A stretch of 64,000 nucleotides of DNA, taken from contig JAGAMA010000001.1 in NCBI GenBank assembly GCA_017624955.1, forward strand, positions 1-64,000, written 5' to 3'. Each line of letters starts with the position of its first letter. Position 1 is the first letter of the stretch. A model generated the notes under the pieces. It was not told where the DNA came from. It was given only the letters and a program-made list of their open reading frames with translations, and did not search any database. The position numbers and the translations under genes are program-made. This document shows positions 7,118 to 16,194 of the stretch, piece after piece. This DNA comes from Alistipes sp. (GTDB lineage Bacteria > Bacteroidota > Bacteroidia > Bacteroidales > Rikenellaceae).

Positions 7118-9538
7118 TTACTCGACACTTAGACGAACCGTGGCCGGCTTCAGCCCCTTGGCCGAAACGGTTACCTCCACATCGCCCGCCTCGGTGCCAC
7201 TCTGGACAATCGCCGTGAGCTTGCCGCTGAAGAGTTTCATCTCGGGCAGATGGAAGAGCTCGAGCGATGTAGGATCACCGTTGGCCATGGCACGGAACGT
7301 ACCCTTACCCTTCACATCGACCTTCACCGAGCGGCTCTCGGTCGGCACGGGGTTACCCTGCTTATCCACCACGCTCACCGTGAGGTAGGCCAAATCCTCG
7401 CCCGACTTTTCGAGCACCGTGCGATCGGCCTCGACATGCAACTGATAGCCCTTGCCCGAGGTTACGATGCGCTTCTCGGCAGCGACGTTGCCGGCCTTGT
7501 CGTAGGCCACCACGCGCACCTCGCCCGGCTCATACTTCACCTCTTTCCACATCAGGCGGTAGCGCTCCATATTGCTTGCCTTGCTCTTCACGCGGCGCCC
7601 CTGGCTCTTCCCGTTGATGAAGAGCTCGGCCTCGGGATAGGAAGTATAGACAAAGATCGGGGTTACCTCGCCCTCACGCCCCTTCCAATTCCAATGCGGC
7701 AGGATGTGGAGGGTCTCCGCATCGGTGTTCCAAATCGAGCGATAGAGCCAATAGCGATCCTTCGGAATCGAGGCCAGATCGACAATACCGAACATCGAGG
7801 AGTGGTTGGGCCAGGCATCCGTATCGTAGGGCGAAGGCTCGCCCAGGTAGTCGAAGCCCGTCCACACGAACTGGCCGATCAGCCACGGGAAGTCGTCATT
7901 GACAGCAAAATCCAGGTCGGGCAGGTTCGACCACGAGCAGCACTCCACATCGTAAGCCGAGGAGTGATGATCGGGGTAAATCGCCCCCTTGCGCTCCTCG
8001 ACGGGGAATTGATAGACCCCGCGCGAACTAACGGTCGAGGTAGTTTCCGAGCCGAGAATCTGGTTCTGCGGCAGCGTTTCGTAACCTCGCTCGTAGAAGT
8101 GCACGCGGTAGTTAAAGCCTGCCACATCGAACTGCGCGGCAAAGCCATTCTCCAACACGCGCGGGAATTGATCCATACCGCACGTTACGGGGCGCGTAGG
8201 ATCCTCGCGGTGGCAGATCGACTGCAACCACGAAGCGACCTTGTAGCCACCCTCGTTCCACTGCGTCGGCACCTCGTTACCCACCGACCACATCACCACC
8301 GAGGCGTTGTTGCGGTAGTGGCGCAACATATTGACCATATCCTTCTCGGCCCACTCGTTAAAGAAGCGGTGATAACCGTTTTCGCACTTGGCCACATCCC
8401 ACTCGTCGAACGGTTCGAGCTGCATCATAAAGCCCATCTCATCGCACAACTCCACCAGCTCCTCGGCAGGCATGTTGTGCGACGTACGGATCGCATCGCA
8501 ACCCATATCCTTCAGGATCGTGAGCTGACGACGGATGGCCGCCTTGTTGATCGCAGCACCCAGCGGGCCCAAATCGTGGTGGAGGCAGACACCCTTGAAT
8601 TTGCGCAACTCGCCATTGAGGAAGAAGCCCTTATCGGCTCTCAGCTCAATCGTGCGCACACCAAAACGGGTCGTGTATTGATCCATGGCACACTCCCCGT
8701 CGTAGAGGGTCGTATGGGCCGTGTATAGGTTCGGCGTTTCGGGCGACCAAAGTTTCGGATTGTCGATCGTCAGGTGCTGCTCGAAGGGCATCCCGTAGAA
8801 GATGTTGCGCGTATCGCGCTTCTCGCTGACCACCTGCCCCTCGGCATCGCGGATCACCGTATGGAGCGTGACGGCCTGCTTCTCGGCCACGCCTTTTACC
8901 TCGGTCTTCAGCGTGACCGAAGCATACTCCTTGCCCACATAGGGGGTGGTAATCTGCGTGCCCCACACCGGAATATGCATCGCGGGCAGGGTCATGAGGC
9001 GCACCTTGCGATAAAGACCAGCACCGGGATACCAGCGCGACGATTGGGGCTTGTTCTCGAGCAAAACCTCGATGCGGTTTTCGCCCTCCTTGACCGCCTC
9101 CGTAGCATCGCAGTAGAAGGAGTTGTAGCCATAGGGCCAATAGCCCACCTTGTGGCCATTGACAAAGACTTGCGCCTCGCTCATCGCACCATCGAAGAGC
9201 AGGATGTAGCGCGACGTATCGCCCTTGGCGATCGAAAGCGAGGTGCGATAAGCGCCCTTACCCATGTAGGGCAGGCCACCCGTACGGCCCGTCTTCTCGG
9301 TGGCTACCTTCTCGCCATTCTGCACCACGGCCACGCGCTGTAAATCATGCTCGCGCGAGAACGGGCCATAAATCGCCCAATCGTGCGGTACGCTAACCTG
9401 CTGCCACCCCTCGGTCGCCGTCAGGTTGTGGTCACGACGAAACTCCCAGGTTTTCAATTCCTGCTCCGTGCGCAGGGGCTGCGCCGAAAGCAACAGCGTG
9501 GCCATCAAAGCGCACGCTGTTAAAAAGAATCGTTTCAT
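7118..9538 (-). CDS. GH2 beta-galactosidase-like glycosidase, secreted
   Basis: 806 residues with a Sec signal peptide (LLLSAQP). GH2 order is visible: sugar-binding jelly roll (about 25-200), Ig-like domain, then the TIM barrel. The acid/base lies in WSVGNEVP (Glu422) and the nucleophile in ILGSETTSTVSSRG (Glu498). IRTSHNMPAEE is a further hallmark. A C-terminal pair of Ig-like domains follows. Close relatives are annotated beta-galactosidase, but the class also includes beta-glucuronidase and other exo-enzymes, so the sugar is not fixed. It lies 12 nt downstream of a GH43-like gene and is the last gene of the sugar module. Confidence 0.85.
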   Translation of the reverse strand: MKRFFLTACALMATLLLSAQPLRTEQELKTWEFRRDHNLTATEGWQQVSVPHDWAIYGPFSREHDLQRVAVVQNGEKVATEKTGRTGGLPYMGKGAYRTSLSIAKGDTSRYILLFDGAMSEAQVFVNGHKVGYWPYGYNSFYCDATEAVKEGENRIEVLLENKPQSSRWYPGAGLYRKVRLMTLPAMHIPVWGTQITTPYVGKEYASVTLKTEVKGVAEKQAVTLHTVIRDAEGQVVSEKRDTRNIFYGMPFEQHLTIDNPKLWSPETPNLYTAHTTLYDGECAMDQYTTRFGVRTIELRADKGFFLNGELRKFKGVCLHHDLGPLGAAINKAAIRRQLTILKDMGCDAIRTSHNMPAEELVELCDEMGFMMQLEPFDEWDVAKCENGYHRFFNEWAEKDMVNMLRHYRNNASVVMWSVGNEVPTQWNEGGYKVASWLQSICHREDPTRPVTCGMDQFPRVLENGFAAQFDVAGFNYRVHFYERGYETLPQNQILGSETTSTVSSRGVYQFPVEERKGAIYPDHHSSAYDVECCSWSNLPDLDFAVNDDFPWLIGQFVWTGFDYLGEPSPYDTDAWPNHSSMFGIVDLASIPKDRYWLYRSIWNTDAETLHILPHWNWKGREGEVTPIFVYTSYPEAELFINGKSQGRRVKSKASNMERYRLMWKEVKYEPGEVRVVAYDKAGNVAAEKRIVTSGKGYQLHVEADRTVLEKSGEDLAYLTVSVVDKQGNPVPTESRSVKVDVKGKGTFRAMANGDPTSLELFHLPEMKLFSGKLTAIVQSGTEAGDVEVTVSAKGLKPATVRLSVE

Positions 9539-9550
9539 GGATCTCCAATT

Positions 9551-10570
9551 TTACTGCTCTACACCATAACGCTCGGCCTCCTCCCGGAGCAGTGCCTCCA
9601 ATACGGACTCCTTGACCTTGATGATCGTGCCGTGCTTGTGACCTGCCGGCACAAAGATCTCGTCGTCGATCGGCGTGAAGGTCTTAAAATCGGTCGTCTT
9701 CACGGCACCGAAGCGGTACTCACGATAGACATCGAAGTAGATCAGCCACTCCTCCCCTACCTGAATGGCGCAAGCACCTTCGGAATAGGTCGGTGCAAAC
9801 TTCTCGGTCGGATTCGTGTAGGGTCCCTCGGCATCCGTAGCCTCGACACAGAACAGGTCGCTGTAGCCGGGCTTGCGGTTATCCTTAATTACAAGGCGAT
9901 AGTCACCCTCGCCACGCTTTAATACAAAGCCGTCGATCGAGTTAAAGCCCGGATCGTAGAAGGGCTTCGCAGGGGCAAACTCCACGAAATCCTTCGTCGT
10001 GGTGTAGTAGCCGCGGTGGCAACCATTCTGACCCAGCTTATCGGCCTCGGTGTAGTTCTCGGGAAGGATGGCCGACGACCAGACGATCATATAGTGCTCC
10101 TTCACCTCATCGTAGAAAATCTCGGGAGCCCACACATTGTTGGTCTTCTCACCCGCCATCACGGGAATAATGCGCTGCTCACTCCAGTTGATCAGGTCCT
10201 TCGACGAGGCGTAGCCGAAGCCCAGCTCACCCGCCCAGGCCAACGTCCACACCAGGTGGAACGTACCATCGGGACCCTGCACGATCGAGGGGTCGCGCAT
10301 CATCGATGCGGGCGAATACTTCGCAGGCTCCATCTTGTTCGAGTGGTAGTTGTAGTACTCGGGGGCTTTGTTGCCGATCATCGGCTTGAGCCACGAACCC
10401 TGCAGGCTGTCCCAGTGGTAGCCGTCGTAGCTATACAGCAGGTGCAGACCGCTCAAAGCCGGTTCGCGATGACCGGTGAAGATATAGACCTCACGCTCGG
10501 TCTCTACGGGCGAAGTGCAAGCCGCAAAAGCCGCCACAACAACACCCAAAATCAAAGTTTTCAGTTTCAT
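9551..10570 (-). CDS. GH43-like five-bladed beta-propeller glycosidase lipoprotein
   Basis: 339 residues starting MKLKTLILG with a lipobox-like AFAAC (Cys near 17); the ATG five codons upstream is less suited to a signal peptide. The propeller pattern of GH43/GH32-like enzymes is visible: HLLYSYDGYHWDSL, MRDPSIVQGPDGTFHLVW (candidate base Asp), NNVWAPEIFYDE and SIDGFVLKRG. It probably trims arabinose-, xylose- or galactose-containing side chains at the cell surface. Its place between the GH2 gene and the hypothetical gene at 10589 puts it in the same operon. Family-level call only. Confidence 0.7.
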   Translation of the reverse strand: MKLKTLILGVVVAAFAACTSPVETEREVYIFTGHREPALSGLHLLYSYDGYHWDSLQGSWLKPMIGNKAPEYYNYHSNKMEPAKYSPASMMRDPSIVQGPDGTFHLVWTLAWAGELGFGYASSKDLINWSEQRIIPVMAGEKTNNVWAPEIFYDEVKEHYMIVWSSAILPENYTEADKLGQNGCHRGYYTTTKDFVEFAPAKPFYDPGFNSIDGFVLKRGEGDYRLVIKDNRKPGYSDLFCVEATDAEGPYTNPTEKFAPTYSEGACAIQVGEEWLIYFDVYREYRFGAVKTTDFKTFTPIDDEIFVPAGHKHGTIIKVKESVLEALLREEAERYGVEQ

Positions 10571-10588
10571 GGTAGTTTTGGTCAAAAG

Positions 10589-11155
10589 TTAGTAATTACT
10601 CGGCACCGCCATACGCAACTGCTTGGTTGCATTATAGACGGTAAATGCCCAGAAGTTGCGCAGGCCAAACCCTCGGCTCTTGGTCGTAATCTCGGTTTGC
10701 AGCAGCACCTTGCGCGTTGCCACATCGAACAGAACGGCATAGTAAGAGCCTCGATCCTCCGTCTTATTCAGCAAACGGGCGATCAACACAAACCCGACAC
10801 CTTCGGTATGGGGCAGTCGGTAGCTCGCTATGACCTGCGGAACATTCAATACCGGAACAGCCTGACTTCGTGCGCGAAGATTCGAAAAATCGCTTTGTTG
10901 AATGCGGTCGATCATCACTTCATGGTGAAGCTCGAAATTCGTCGTACCCAGCACTTTGCTAAAGTCGTACTTCTCCGCCTCGCCGTACAGCAAATTGTTA
11001 ATTCCGACAAAGGCCGTAGTAAAATCGCTGATCGATTCGCTTGCTCCAAACACCTTCGTTTGCGCAAAGTCCACGCCATAGACGTAGACAGGCCGTTGAG
11101 CCTGCACGCCGCAAAAAGCAACAAGAGCCAGCGCCAAAAGGAGCAGTCGTTTCAT
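10589..11155 (-). CDS. Secreted hypothetical protein
   Basis: 188 residues with a clear Sec signal peptide (LALVAFCGVQAQ, cleavage near 19). No known domain is recognised. The mature part begins RPVYVYGVDFAQTKVFGASES and ends with a beta-rich region. Its place directly upstream of the GH43-like lipoprotein suggests an envelope role linked to the glycosidases. It could be a periplasmic protein of a type restricted to Bacteroidales. The 122-bp palindromic element lies just upstream, between it and the isomerase gene. Confidence 0.65.
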   Translation of the reverse strand: MKRLLLLALALVAFCGVQAQRPVYVYGVDFAQTKVFGASESISDFTTAFVGINNLLYGEAEKYDFSKVLGTTNFELHHEVMIDRIQQSDFSNLRARSQAVPVLNVPQVIASYRLPHTEGVGFVLIARLLNKTEDRGSYYAVLFDVATRKVLLQTEITTKSRGFGLRNFWAFTVYNATKQLRMAVPSNY

Positions 11156-11176
11156 AGGTTAGGTTTTATAAAACAT

Positions 11177-11298
11177 CGAAAGGATTTAAGAGGAGGATTT
11201 TCAAGGCTTGCGATGGGGGCAAAACCGCAGCATACTAAATGTATGTGAGGATTTTGCCACCGAGCGTAACGCGGAAAATACCCTCTTAAATCCTTTCG
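11177..11298. repeat. 122-bp palindromic element, copy A
   Basis: The ends CGAAAGGATTTAAGAG (11177-11192) and CTCTTAAATCCTTTCG (11283-11298) are perfect 16-bp inverted repeats. Inner segments (GGCAAAA/TTTTGCC, CATAC/GTATG) continue the symmetry to a centre near 11237. The core CGCAG-CATACTAAATGTATG-TGAG resembles that of the equally long element at 63684-63805. This is REP/MITE-like. No coding capacity. Confidence 0.7.
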
Positions 11299-11305
11299 AA
11301 ACAAT

Positions 11306-12736
11306 TTACTCGTGCAGATACAGCTCCCAACCGAGGTAGTTCTCCACGGCATCCTGCAGAATATCCACTACGTTCGAACGTACCATAGCAACGTGGTGCT
11401 CGAAGCCGTTCTTGCAGATGTACTTCAAGAGTTTCTGCAGGTTCTCCACCTCCGTTACGGCGATGCAACCGGCCATCGGATAGGGATCATTCGTCATGCG
11501 ACCCTTACCCAGGTAGCTCTTGATGCAGCCCAGCGTGTCGTCGGTCGAGATGCGGAAGAAGGTGAAATCGCCCTCCGTGCACTTACCCTGCACGGCACCA
11601 AAGGTATTGACCTTACCCAGCGTGCGACCCAATACGCCCAGCGTATCGAGCGAGATCTCGTTCTGCACGAAGCTCTTCGGCGCGTTACCGCAGTGGGTGC
11701 AGACACACTTGTTGCGATCCTCGGCAAAGTTGTTGTTCCAATCGAGCAGCGTCGAGGGCTTACCGGCAGCCAGGGCCAGGGCATACATCGACACGGCACC
11801 GGCGATATCCGTCTCGCAAGCGCAGGGAATCAGCTTCTCGCTCAGCATACTCATCGTCGTACATGCGGCGCAACCATAGTTCATCTCGAGCGAATCCCAG
11901 CACTGGATAGCGGCAGCATCACACTCGTTGGCAGCAAGCCAATCCTCCACGGCGGCCGAGAAGCGAGCCATGCGGATCACCTTGTCGGTGTGAGCGGCAG
12001 GAATCTTGGCATAGGCAGCAATCTCCTCCATCTTGGTCTTCAGCACAGCAGCATTCTCATCGTAACGCTGGGCAGCAAAGATAATCTCCGACAGATCGAC
12101 CGGAACGACCGTGATACCCGTAGCCTGCAGCAGTTTCTCGCTGGCACGGCAGGTGTTGAAACCGAGCGGACGCGTACCGATCTGACCGATGCGGGCGTGG
12201 GTCAGCTTCTTCACGGTGCGGCACGTTGCGGCAAACTTGTTAATATCCTTCATCAGCAGCTCCGAGTGGATCGAGTAGGTGTGCAGCTCCGTATCCGTGA
12301 AGGGGATACCGTACTGATAGAGGTTGTTGCAAACCGAGATCTTACCGCAGAAGGCATCACGGCGGCTATCCAGATCCACCTTGTCGTTCTCATCGTCGCA
12401 AGCCTGAACCAGGACGGGCACATTCAGCTCGGCGCGCGCAATGGCGTTGATGATGCCCACCTCGAAGCCGAAGTTCGGCAGCGATACGATGATACCGTCG
12501 ATCTGATCGCGGTACTCACGGAAGAGCTTGGCGCACTTGCGGCCATCCTCCACGGTCTCCATAGCGCCGTCCGTCAGCGTCTCGGCGACATCCAGAATCA
12601 CATAGCCGTAACCGGCCTTCTCCAGCTCCTCGCAGAGCGTCTTGCGTACATCAATAGCCAGGGCCGAGTTGAAGTAGGCACGCGTACCGATAATCAGACC
12701 AAAGGTCTCTTTTCCATTTTTTGCAGGTTGATACAT
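11306..12736 (-). CDS. L-fucose/L-arabinose-type sugar isomerase
   Basis: 476 residues of the FucI/AraA fold, which interconverts aldoses and ketoses with a bound Mn2+ or similar metal. The three expected metal ligands are visible: Glu284 in CWDSLEMNYG, Asp310 in CETDIAG and His348 in CVCTHCGN. It is shorter than E. coli FucI (about 590) and close to the AraA-like subgroup. Cysteines cluster around the active site (CAAC, CVCTHC), which is unusual. It lies 30 nt after an FGGY kinase gene and downstream of a split transketolase, implying the order isomerise, phosphorylate, transketolise. Substrate unknown; candidates are a pentose or a branched pentose such as apiose. Confidence 0.8.
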   Translation of the reverse strand: MYQPAKNGKETFGLIIGTRAYFNSALAIDVRKTLCEELEKAGYGYVILDVAETLTDGAMETVEDGRKCAKLFREYRDQIDGIIVSLPNFGFEVGIINAIARAELNVPVLVQACDDENDKVDLDSRRDAFCGKISVCNNLYQYGIPFTDTELHTYSIHSELLMKDINKFAATCRTVKKLTHARIGQIGTRPLGFNTCRASEKLLQATGITVVPVDLSEIIFAAQRYDENAAVLKTKMEEIAAYAKIPAAHTDKVIRMARFSAAVEDWLAANECDAAAIQCWDSLEMNYGCAACTTMSMLSEKLIPCACETDIAGAVSMYALALAAGKPSTLLDWNNNFAEDRNKCVCTHCGNAPKSFVQNEISLDTLGVLGRTLGKVNTFGAVQGKCTEGDFTFFRISTDDTLGCIKSYLGKGRMTNDPYPMAGCIAVTEVENLQKLLKYICKNGFEHHVAMVRSNVVDILQDAVENYLGWELYLHE

Positions 12737-12766
12737 AGTCTTATAGGTTTTTATTGTTCTTGTTTC

Positions 12767-14254
12767 TTAGTTGCGATTGACCAATTTCACGGCCTCGATC
12801 CAGCCGCCATACAACGCCGAGCGCTTCTCGTCGCTCATCGTAGGGGTGATGCGGTTATCCGACGTGCGCAGGGCTGCCACCTCGTCGAGCGTAGCCCACA
12901 CACCTCTTGCCAAGCCGTTCATCACCACCGCACCCAGGGCCGAAGCCTCCTCGATATCGGCACGGTTGATCGTGGCGTTGAGCATGTCGGCCTGGAACTG
13001 CATCAGGAAGCGGTTCTTCGTCGGACCACCATCCACGCGCAACTCCTTGAGCTTTACGCCGGCCTGGCCCGTCATCAGATCGACCAAATCCTTGATCTGA
13101 TAAGGGATCGCCTCCAGCGCAGCACGCACCACATGGGCCTTCGTCGTCGAGAGGGTCATGCCCGCGATGATGGCCGTAGCCTTCGAATTCCACCACGGAG
13201 CACCCAGACCCGCAAAGGCAGGCACGAGGTAGACACCGTTCGTGGATTCCACGCTCGTAGCCAGCGCCTCGGTCTCGGCAGGCGAGCCGATCAGCTGAAG
13301 CTGATCCGTCAGCCAGCGCAGCGTAGCACCCGTGCAGTGGATATTGCCCTCGAAGGCGTAGAAGACCTTGCCCTTGGCCGCGAAGCCGACCGAGGTAACC
13401 AACCCCTCGGGAGCCGCTACGGCCTCCTCGCCGATATTGACCATCACCGACGAGCCCGTGCCGTAGGTAGCCTTACCCATACCGGCCTCGAAGCACATCT
13501 GTCCGGCCAATGCACCGTGCGAGTCACCCAGCACACCGGCAATCTCGATCCCCTCGGGGAAGAGACCCTCCACGGTCGTACGACCAAAGAGGGCATCACA
13601 CGGCTTGGCCTCGGGGAGCATCGAGCGGGGAATCGTGAAGAGCGAGAGCAGTTCATCGTCCCAATCGAGCGTGTGGATGTTGAAGAGCAGCGTACGCGAA
13701 GCGTTCGTGTAGTCCGTGGCGTGCACCTGGCCACCGGTCAGCTTCCAGATCAGCCAGGCATCCATCGTGCCCATACGAAGCTCGCCACGCTCGGCAGCCT
13801 CACGAGCACCCTCCACATTGTCCAGCAGCCACTTCACGCCACTTGCCGAGAAGTAGGGGTCGATCAAAAGACCGCTCTTCTCGAGGAAGGTCTTCTCGTG
13901 GCCCGCCTCCTTCAGCGCACGGCAAATCTCCGCACCGCGCTGACACTGCCATACCACGGCGTGGGCTATCGGCTTACCCGTCTTTACGCTCCACACCACC
14001 GCCGTTTCGCGCTGGTTCGTGATGGCAAGCGAAATGGTAGCACCCTCCTCGGTATGACCCTCGGCCATCAGGCGACGAATCGCCTCGACCGTATTTTGGT
14101 AGATCTCCTCGGCATCGTGCTCCACCCACCCTGCTTTCGGGTAGTATTGCTTATGCTCGATATTGACACGACCGACGAGTTTGCAACCCTCGTCAAAGAG
14201 AATTGCTTTGGTGGCCGACGTGCTTTGATCGATCGCTAAGATGTAGTTCTTCAT
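12767..14254 (-). CDS. FGGY-family carbohydrate kinase, glycerol-kinase-like
   Basis: 495 residues, the usual FGGY length. Much of the sequence resembles glycerol kinase: ITNQRET, WLIWKLTGG, TDYTNASRTLLFNIHTLDWD and FLMQFQADML. The phosphate-binding motif reads DQSTSATKA instead of the GTTSSRA of classical GlpK, and the ADP-site motif is GTGSSVMVN. No glycerol uptake or glycerol-3-phosphate dehydrogenase gene is near. Its neighbours are an aldose/ketose isomerase and a split transketolase, so a ketose (for example a pentulose) is a better-supported substrate than glycerol. Cytoplasmic, and part of the same operon (17 nt from the transketolase gene). Confidence 0.8.
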   Translation of the reverse strand: MKNYILAIDQSTSATKAILFDEGCKLVGRVNIEHKQYYPKAGWVEHDAEEIYQNTVEAIRRLMAEGHTEEGATISLAITNQRETAVVWSVKTGKPIAHAVVWQCQRGAEICRALKEAGHEKTFLEKSGLLIDPYFSASGVKWLLDNVEGAREAAERGELRMGTMDAWLIWKLTGGQVHATDYTNASRTLLFNIHTLDWDDELLSLFTIPRSMLPEAKPCDALFGRTTVEGLFPEGIEIAGVLGDSHGALAGQMCFEAGMGKATYGTGSSVMVNIGEEAVAAPEGLVTSVGFAAKGKVFYAFEGNIHCTGATLRWLTDQLQLIGSPAETEALATSVESTNGVYLVPAFAGLGAPWWNSKATAIIAGMTLSTTKAHVVRAALEAIPYQIKDLVDLMTGQAGVKLKELRVDGGPTKNRFLMQFQADMLNATINRADIEEASALGAVVMNGLARGVWATLDEVAALRTSDNRITPTMSDEKRSALYGGWIEAVKLVNRN

Positions 14255-14271
14255 AGGTTGGCGCGGTCAAA

Positions 14272-15210
14272 TTACTTGATCAACTCCTTGGCCGTTGCGT
14301 AGATACCCTCGGCATCGAGCTTGTAGTGGTGGAAGATCTCCAACGGCTTGCCGTGTACGACATTCTCGTCGGGAATACCCAGGATGCGCATCTTCACGGG
14401 GCAGTGCTGCGCCGTCAGCTCGGCCACGATACCACCCAGACCGCCATACATGCTGTGCTCCTCGACCGTCAGGATCTTACCCGTCTCACGGGCAGCCTTG
14501 AGGATCGCCTCCTCATCGGCCGGCTTGAGCGTGTGCATATCGAGCACGCGCGCCTTGATACCCTCGGCGTGGAGCTTCTTACCGGCCTCCAGGCAGTGGT
14601 AAACCGTCTCACCGCAACCGATGATCGTCAGGTCATCACCCTCCAGCAGGGTCGTTGCCTTACCCAGCTCGAACTCGAAGTCGTCATTCTCATAGACATC
14701 GGGCACGGCATTACGACCAACGCGTACATAACCTGCCTCGGGGAACTTTACGAGCTTCTGCACCAGCTTGCGCGTCTGGCGGGCATCGCAGGGCAGGAAG
14801 ACATTCATACCCGGGAAGGTGCGCAGCACGGCGATATCGTGCAGGCTGTGGTGCGTAGCACCCAGCGCGCCATAGGCCACGCCGCCACTCACGCCCAGGA
14901 TCTTCACCGGATTCTGCGAGTAGGCCACATCGACCTTCACCTGCTCCAACGAGCGGGCTACATAGAAGCAGGCCGGGCCGCAGACAAAGGTATTCTTACC
15001 CGACTGCGCCAAACCGGCTGCAATACCCACGGCATCCTGCTCGGCAATACCACACTCGACGGCCTGCTCGGGCAGCTCCTTGAAAAATTTGGTCAGCGTC
15101 ACCGAGCCACGGGCATCGGTCGTCACGGCTACAATGTTCTTATCCTCTTTTGCCAGCTCAACAAGCGTATCGGTAAAGCTCTGGCGGCAAGGTACACTCT
15201 TAATCTCCAT
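14272..15210 (-). CDS. Transketolase, C-terminal subunit
   Basis: 312 residues covering the pyrimidine-binding and C-terminal domains of transketolase (DARGSVTLTKFFKELP, ECGIAEQDAVGIAAGLA with the catalytic Glu, GVAYGALGATHHSLHD, VEEHSMYGGLGG). The partner half is encoded 14 nt upstream. Two-subunit transketolases of this size occur in pentose, sulfosugar and apulose-4-phosphate pathways. This pair sits with a kinase and an isomerase, so it probably acts on the phosphorylated ketose made by this cluster rather than serving as housekeeping TktA. Confidence 0.85.
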   Translation of the reverse strand: MEIKSVPCRQSFTDTLVELAKEDKNIVAVTTDARGSVTLTKFFKELPEQAVECGIAEQDAVGIAAGLAQSGKNTFVCGPACFYVARSLEQVKVDVAYSQNPVKILGVSGGVAYGALGATHHSLHDIAVLRTFPGMNVFLPCDARQTRKLVQKLVKFPEAGYVRVGRNAVPDVYENDDFEFELGKATTLLEGDDLTIIGCGETVYHCLEAGKKLHAEGIKARVLDMHTLKPADEEAILKAARETGKILTVEEHSMYGGLGGIVAELTAQHCPVKMRILGIPDENVVHGKPLEIFHHYKLDAEGIYATAKELIK

Positions 15211-15224
15211 ATCGTAAGTTAGGC

Positions 15225-16055
15225 TTATTTCGTTAATGACTCGATGCGTGCATCAATCTCGGCAATGGCGGCTGCATACTCCTCGGCCGAAGGTACGCCG
15301 TGGTGCCACTTGAGGATGTTCTCCATCAGTTTCACGCCGTTACCCTTCGTCGTGCGCGAGATGATCAGGTGGGGCTTACCGCAGTTGTAGTCGATCTTCT
15401 CGAAGGCCTCCACGATCGCCTCCATCGAATCGCCATTGATATCCTGCACATCCCAACCGAAGGCCGACCAACGCTCGGCAATCGGCTCCAAGGCCATCAC
15501 GTTTTCGGTCGTGTCGCTGATCTGGAGACCGTTACGGTCGATGATTGCTACCAGGTTGTCGAGCTTGTAGTGGCTACCGGCCATGGCGGCCTCGTAGATC
15601 GAGCCCTCACCCTGCTCGCCGTCACCCATCAGCACATAGGTATGCCATGCCTTCTTATCCATCTTGGCGGCGATGGCCATACCCACGCCAATCGGCAGGC
15701 CGTGACCCAGCGCACCGCTATTAACCTCGATGCCCGACACCTCGATCGTCGGGTGACCGGCCAGCGGCGTATCGAACCGGCCGTAGGTATCGGTCAGCTC
15801 CTTCGTGATGAAGCCACGCTTCTCAAGCACGCTGTAGAGCGCCTCGACACAGTGTCCCTTACTCATCACAAAGCGATCGCGCTCCTCCCATTTCGGGTTT
15901 TTCGGATCAAGTTTCATGACATGAAAATAGAGCGCCGTCAGCATATTCATTGCCGAGAGGCCGCCGCCGATATGACCCGCCTTGGCGATCTGGACGATCT
16001 CCACCAGACGCTTACGGTTCACTTCGGCCTGTAACATCAAATCTTTTGTTTGCAT
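15225..16055 (-). CDS. Transketolase, N-terminal (TPP-binding) subunit
   Basis: 276 residues. The thiamine-diphosphate motif GDGEQGEGSIYEAAMAG, about 30 residues long from GDG to the Asn of DRNG, is intact, as are the early His of KAGHIGGGLS and GALGHGLPIGVGMA. It forms the active enzyme with the adjacent C-terminal subunit. It is the first gene of the minus-strand module, with no strong TANNTTTG promoter upstream; the best candidate is TATCTTTA near 16105-16098. No regulator or transporter gene is in the cluster. Confidence 0.85.
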   Translation of the reverse strand: MQTKDLMLQAEVNRKRLVEIVQIAKAGHIGGGLSAMNMLTALYFHVMKLDPKNPKWEERDRFVMSKGHCVEALYSVLEKRGFITKELTDTYGRFDTPLAGHPTIEVSGIEVNSGALGHGLPIGVGMAIAAKMDKKAWHTYVLMGDGEQGEGSIYEAAMAGSHYKLDNLVAIIDRNGLQISDTTENVMALEPIAERWSAFGWDVQDINGDSMEAIVEAFEKIDYNCGKPHLIISRTTKGNGVKLMENILKWHHGVPSAEEYAAAIAEIDARIESLTK

Positions 16056-16158
16056 ATCGTTGGTTTAATTTTGTGTGTTTGTAGTTAATAATCGTATAAA
16101 GATAGGTAGAAAAAGCCGAAGTACAAAATCCCCAAGTGCGATTTCGTCAAAAATTCAC

Positions 16159-16166
16159 TATTTTTG
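16159..16166 (+). promoter_or_regulatory. -7 element for the HAD gene
   Basis: TATTTTTG matches TANNTTTG. It lies 28 nt before the ATG at 16195 and only 7 nt before the ATG at 16174, favouring 16195 as the start. Confidence 0.5.
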
Positions 16167-16194
16167 CGCACAAATGCTAAAAAAAATCGACACC

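Noticed and set aside
11312..14239. A 975-codon open frame on the plus strand opposite the isomerase and kinase genes
   Set aside because: It lies antisense to two well-recognised enzymes, its composition is the His/Arg/Leu-rich pattern of a mirrored GC-rich frame, and it has no domain.
12767..14254. Glycerol catabolism (glpK) call
   Set aside because: Sequence is GlpK-like, but no glycerol facilitator or dehydrogenase is near and the operon partners are sugar enzymes.
11306..16055. Sulfoquinovose transketolase (sulfo-TK) pathway
   Set aside because: A split transketolase fits, but there is no sulfoquinovosidase, sulfosugar exporter or sulfolactaldehyde enzyme, and an FGGY kinase is not expected.
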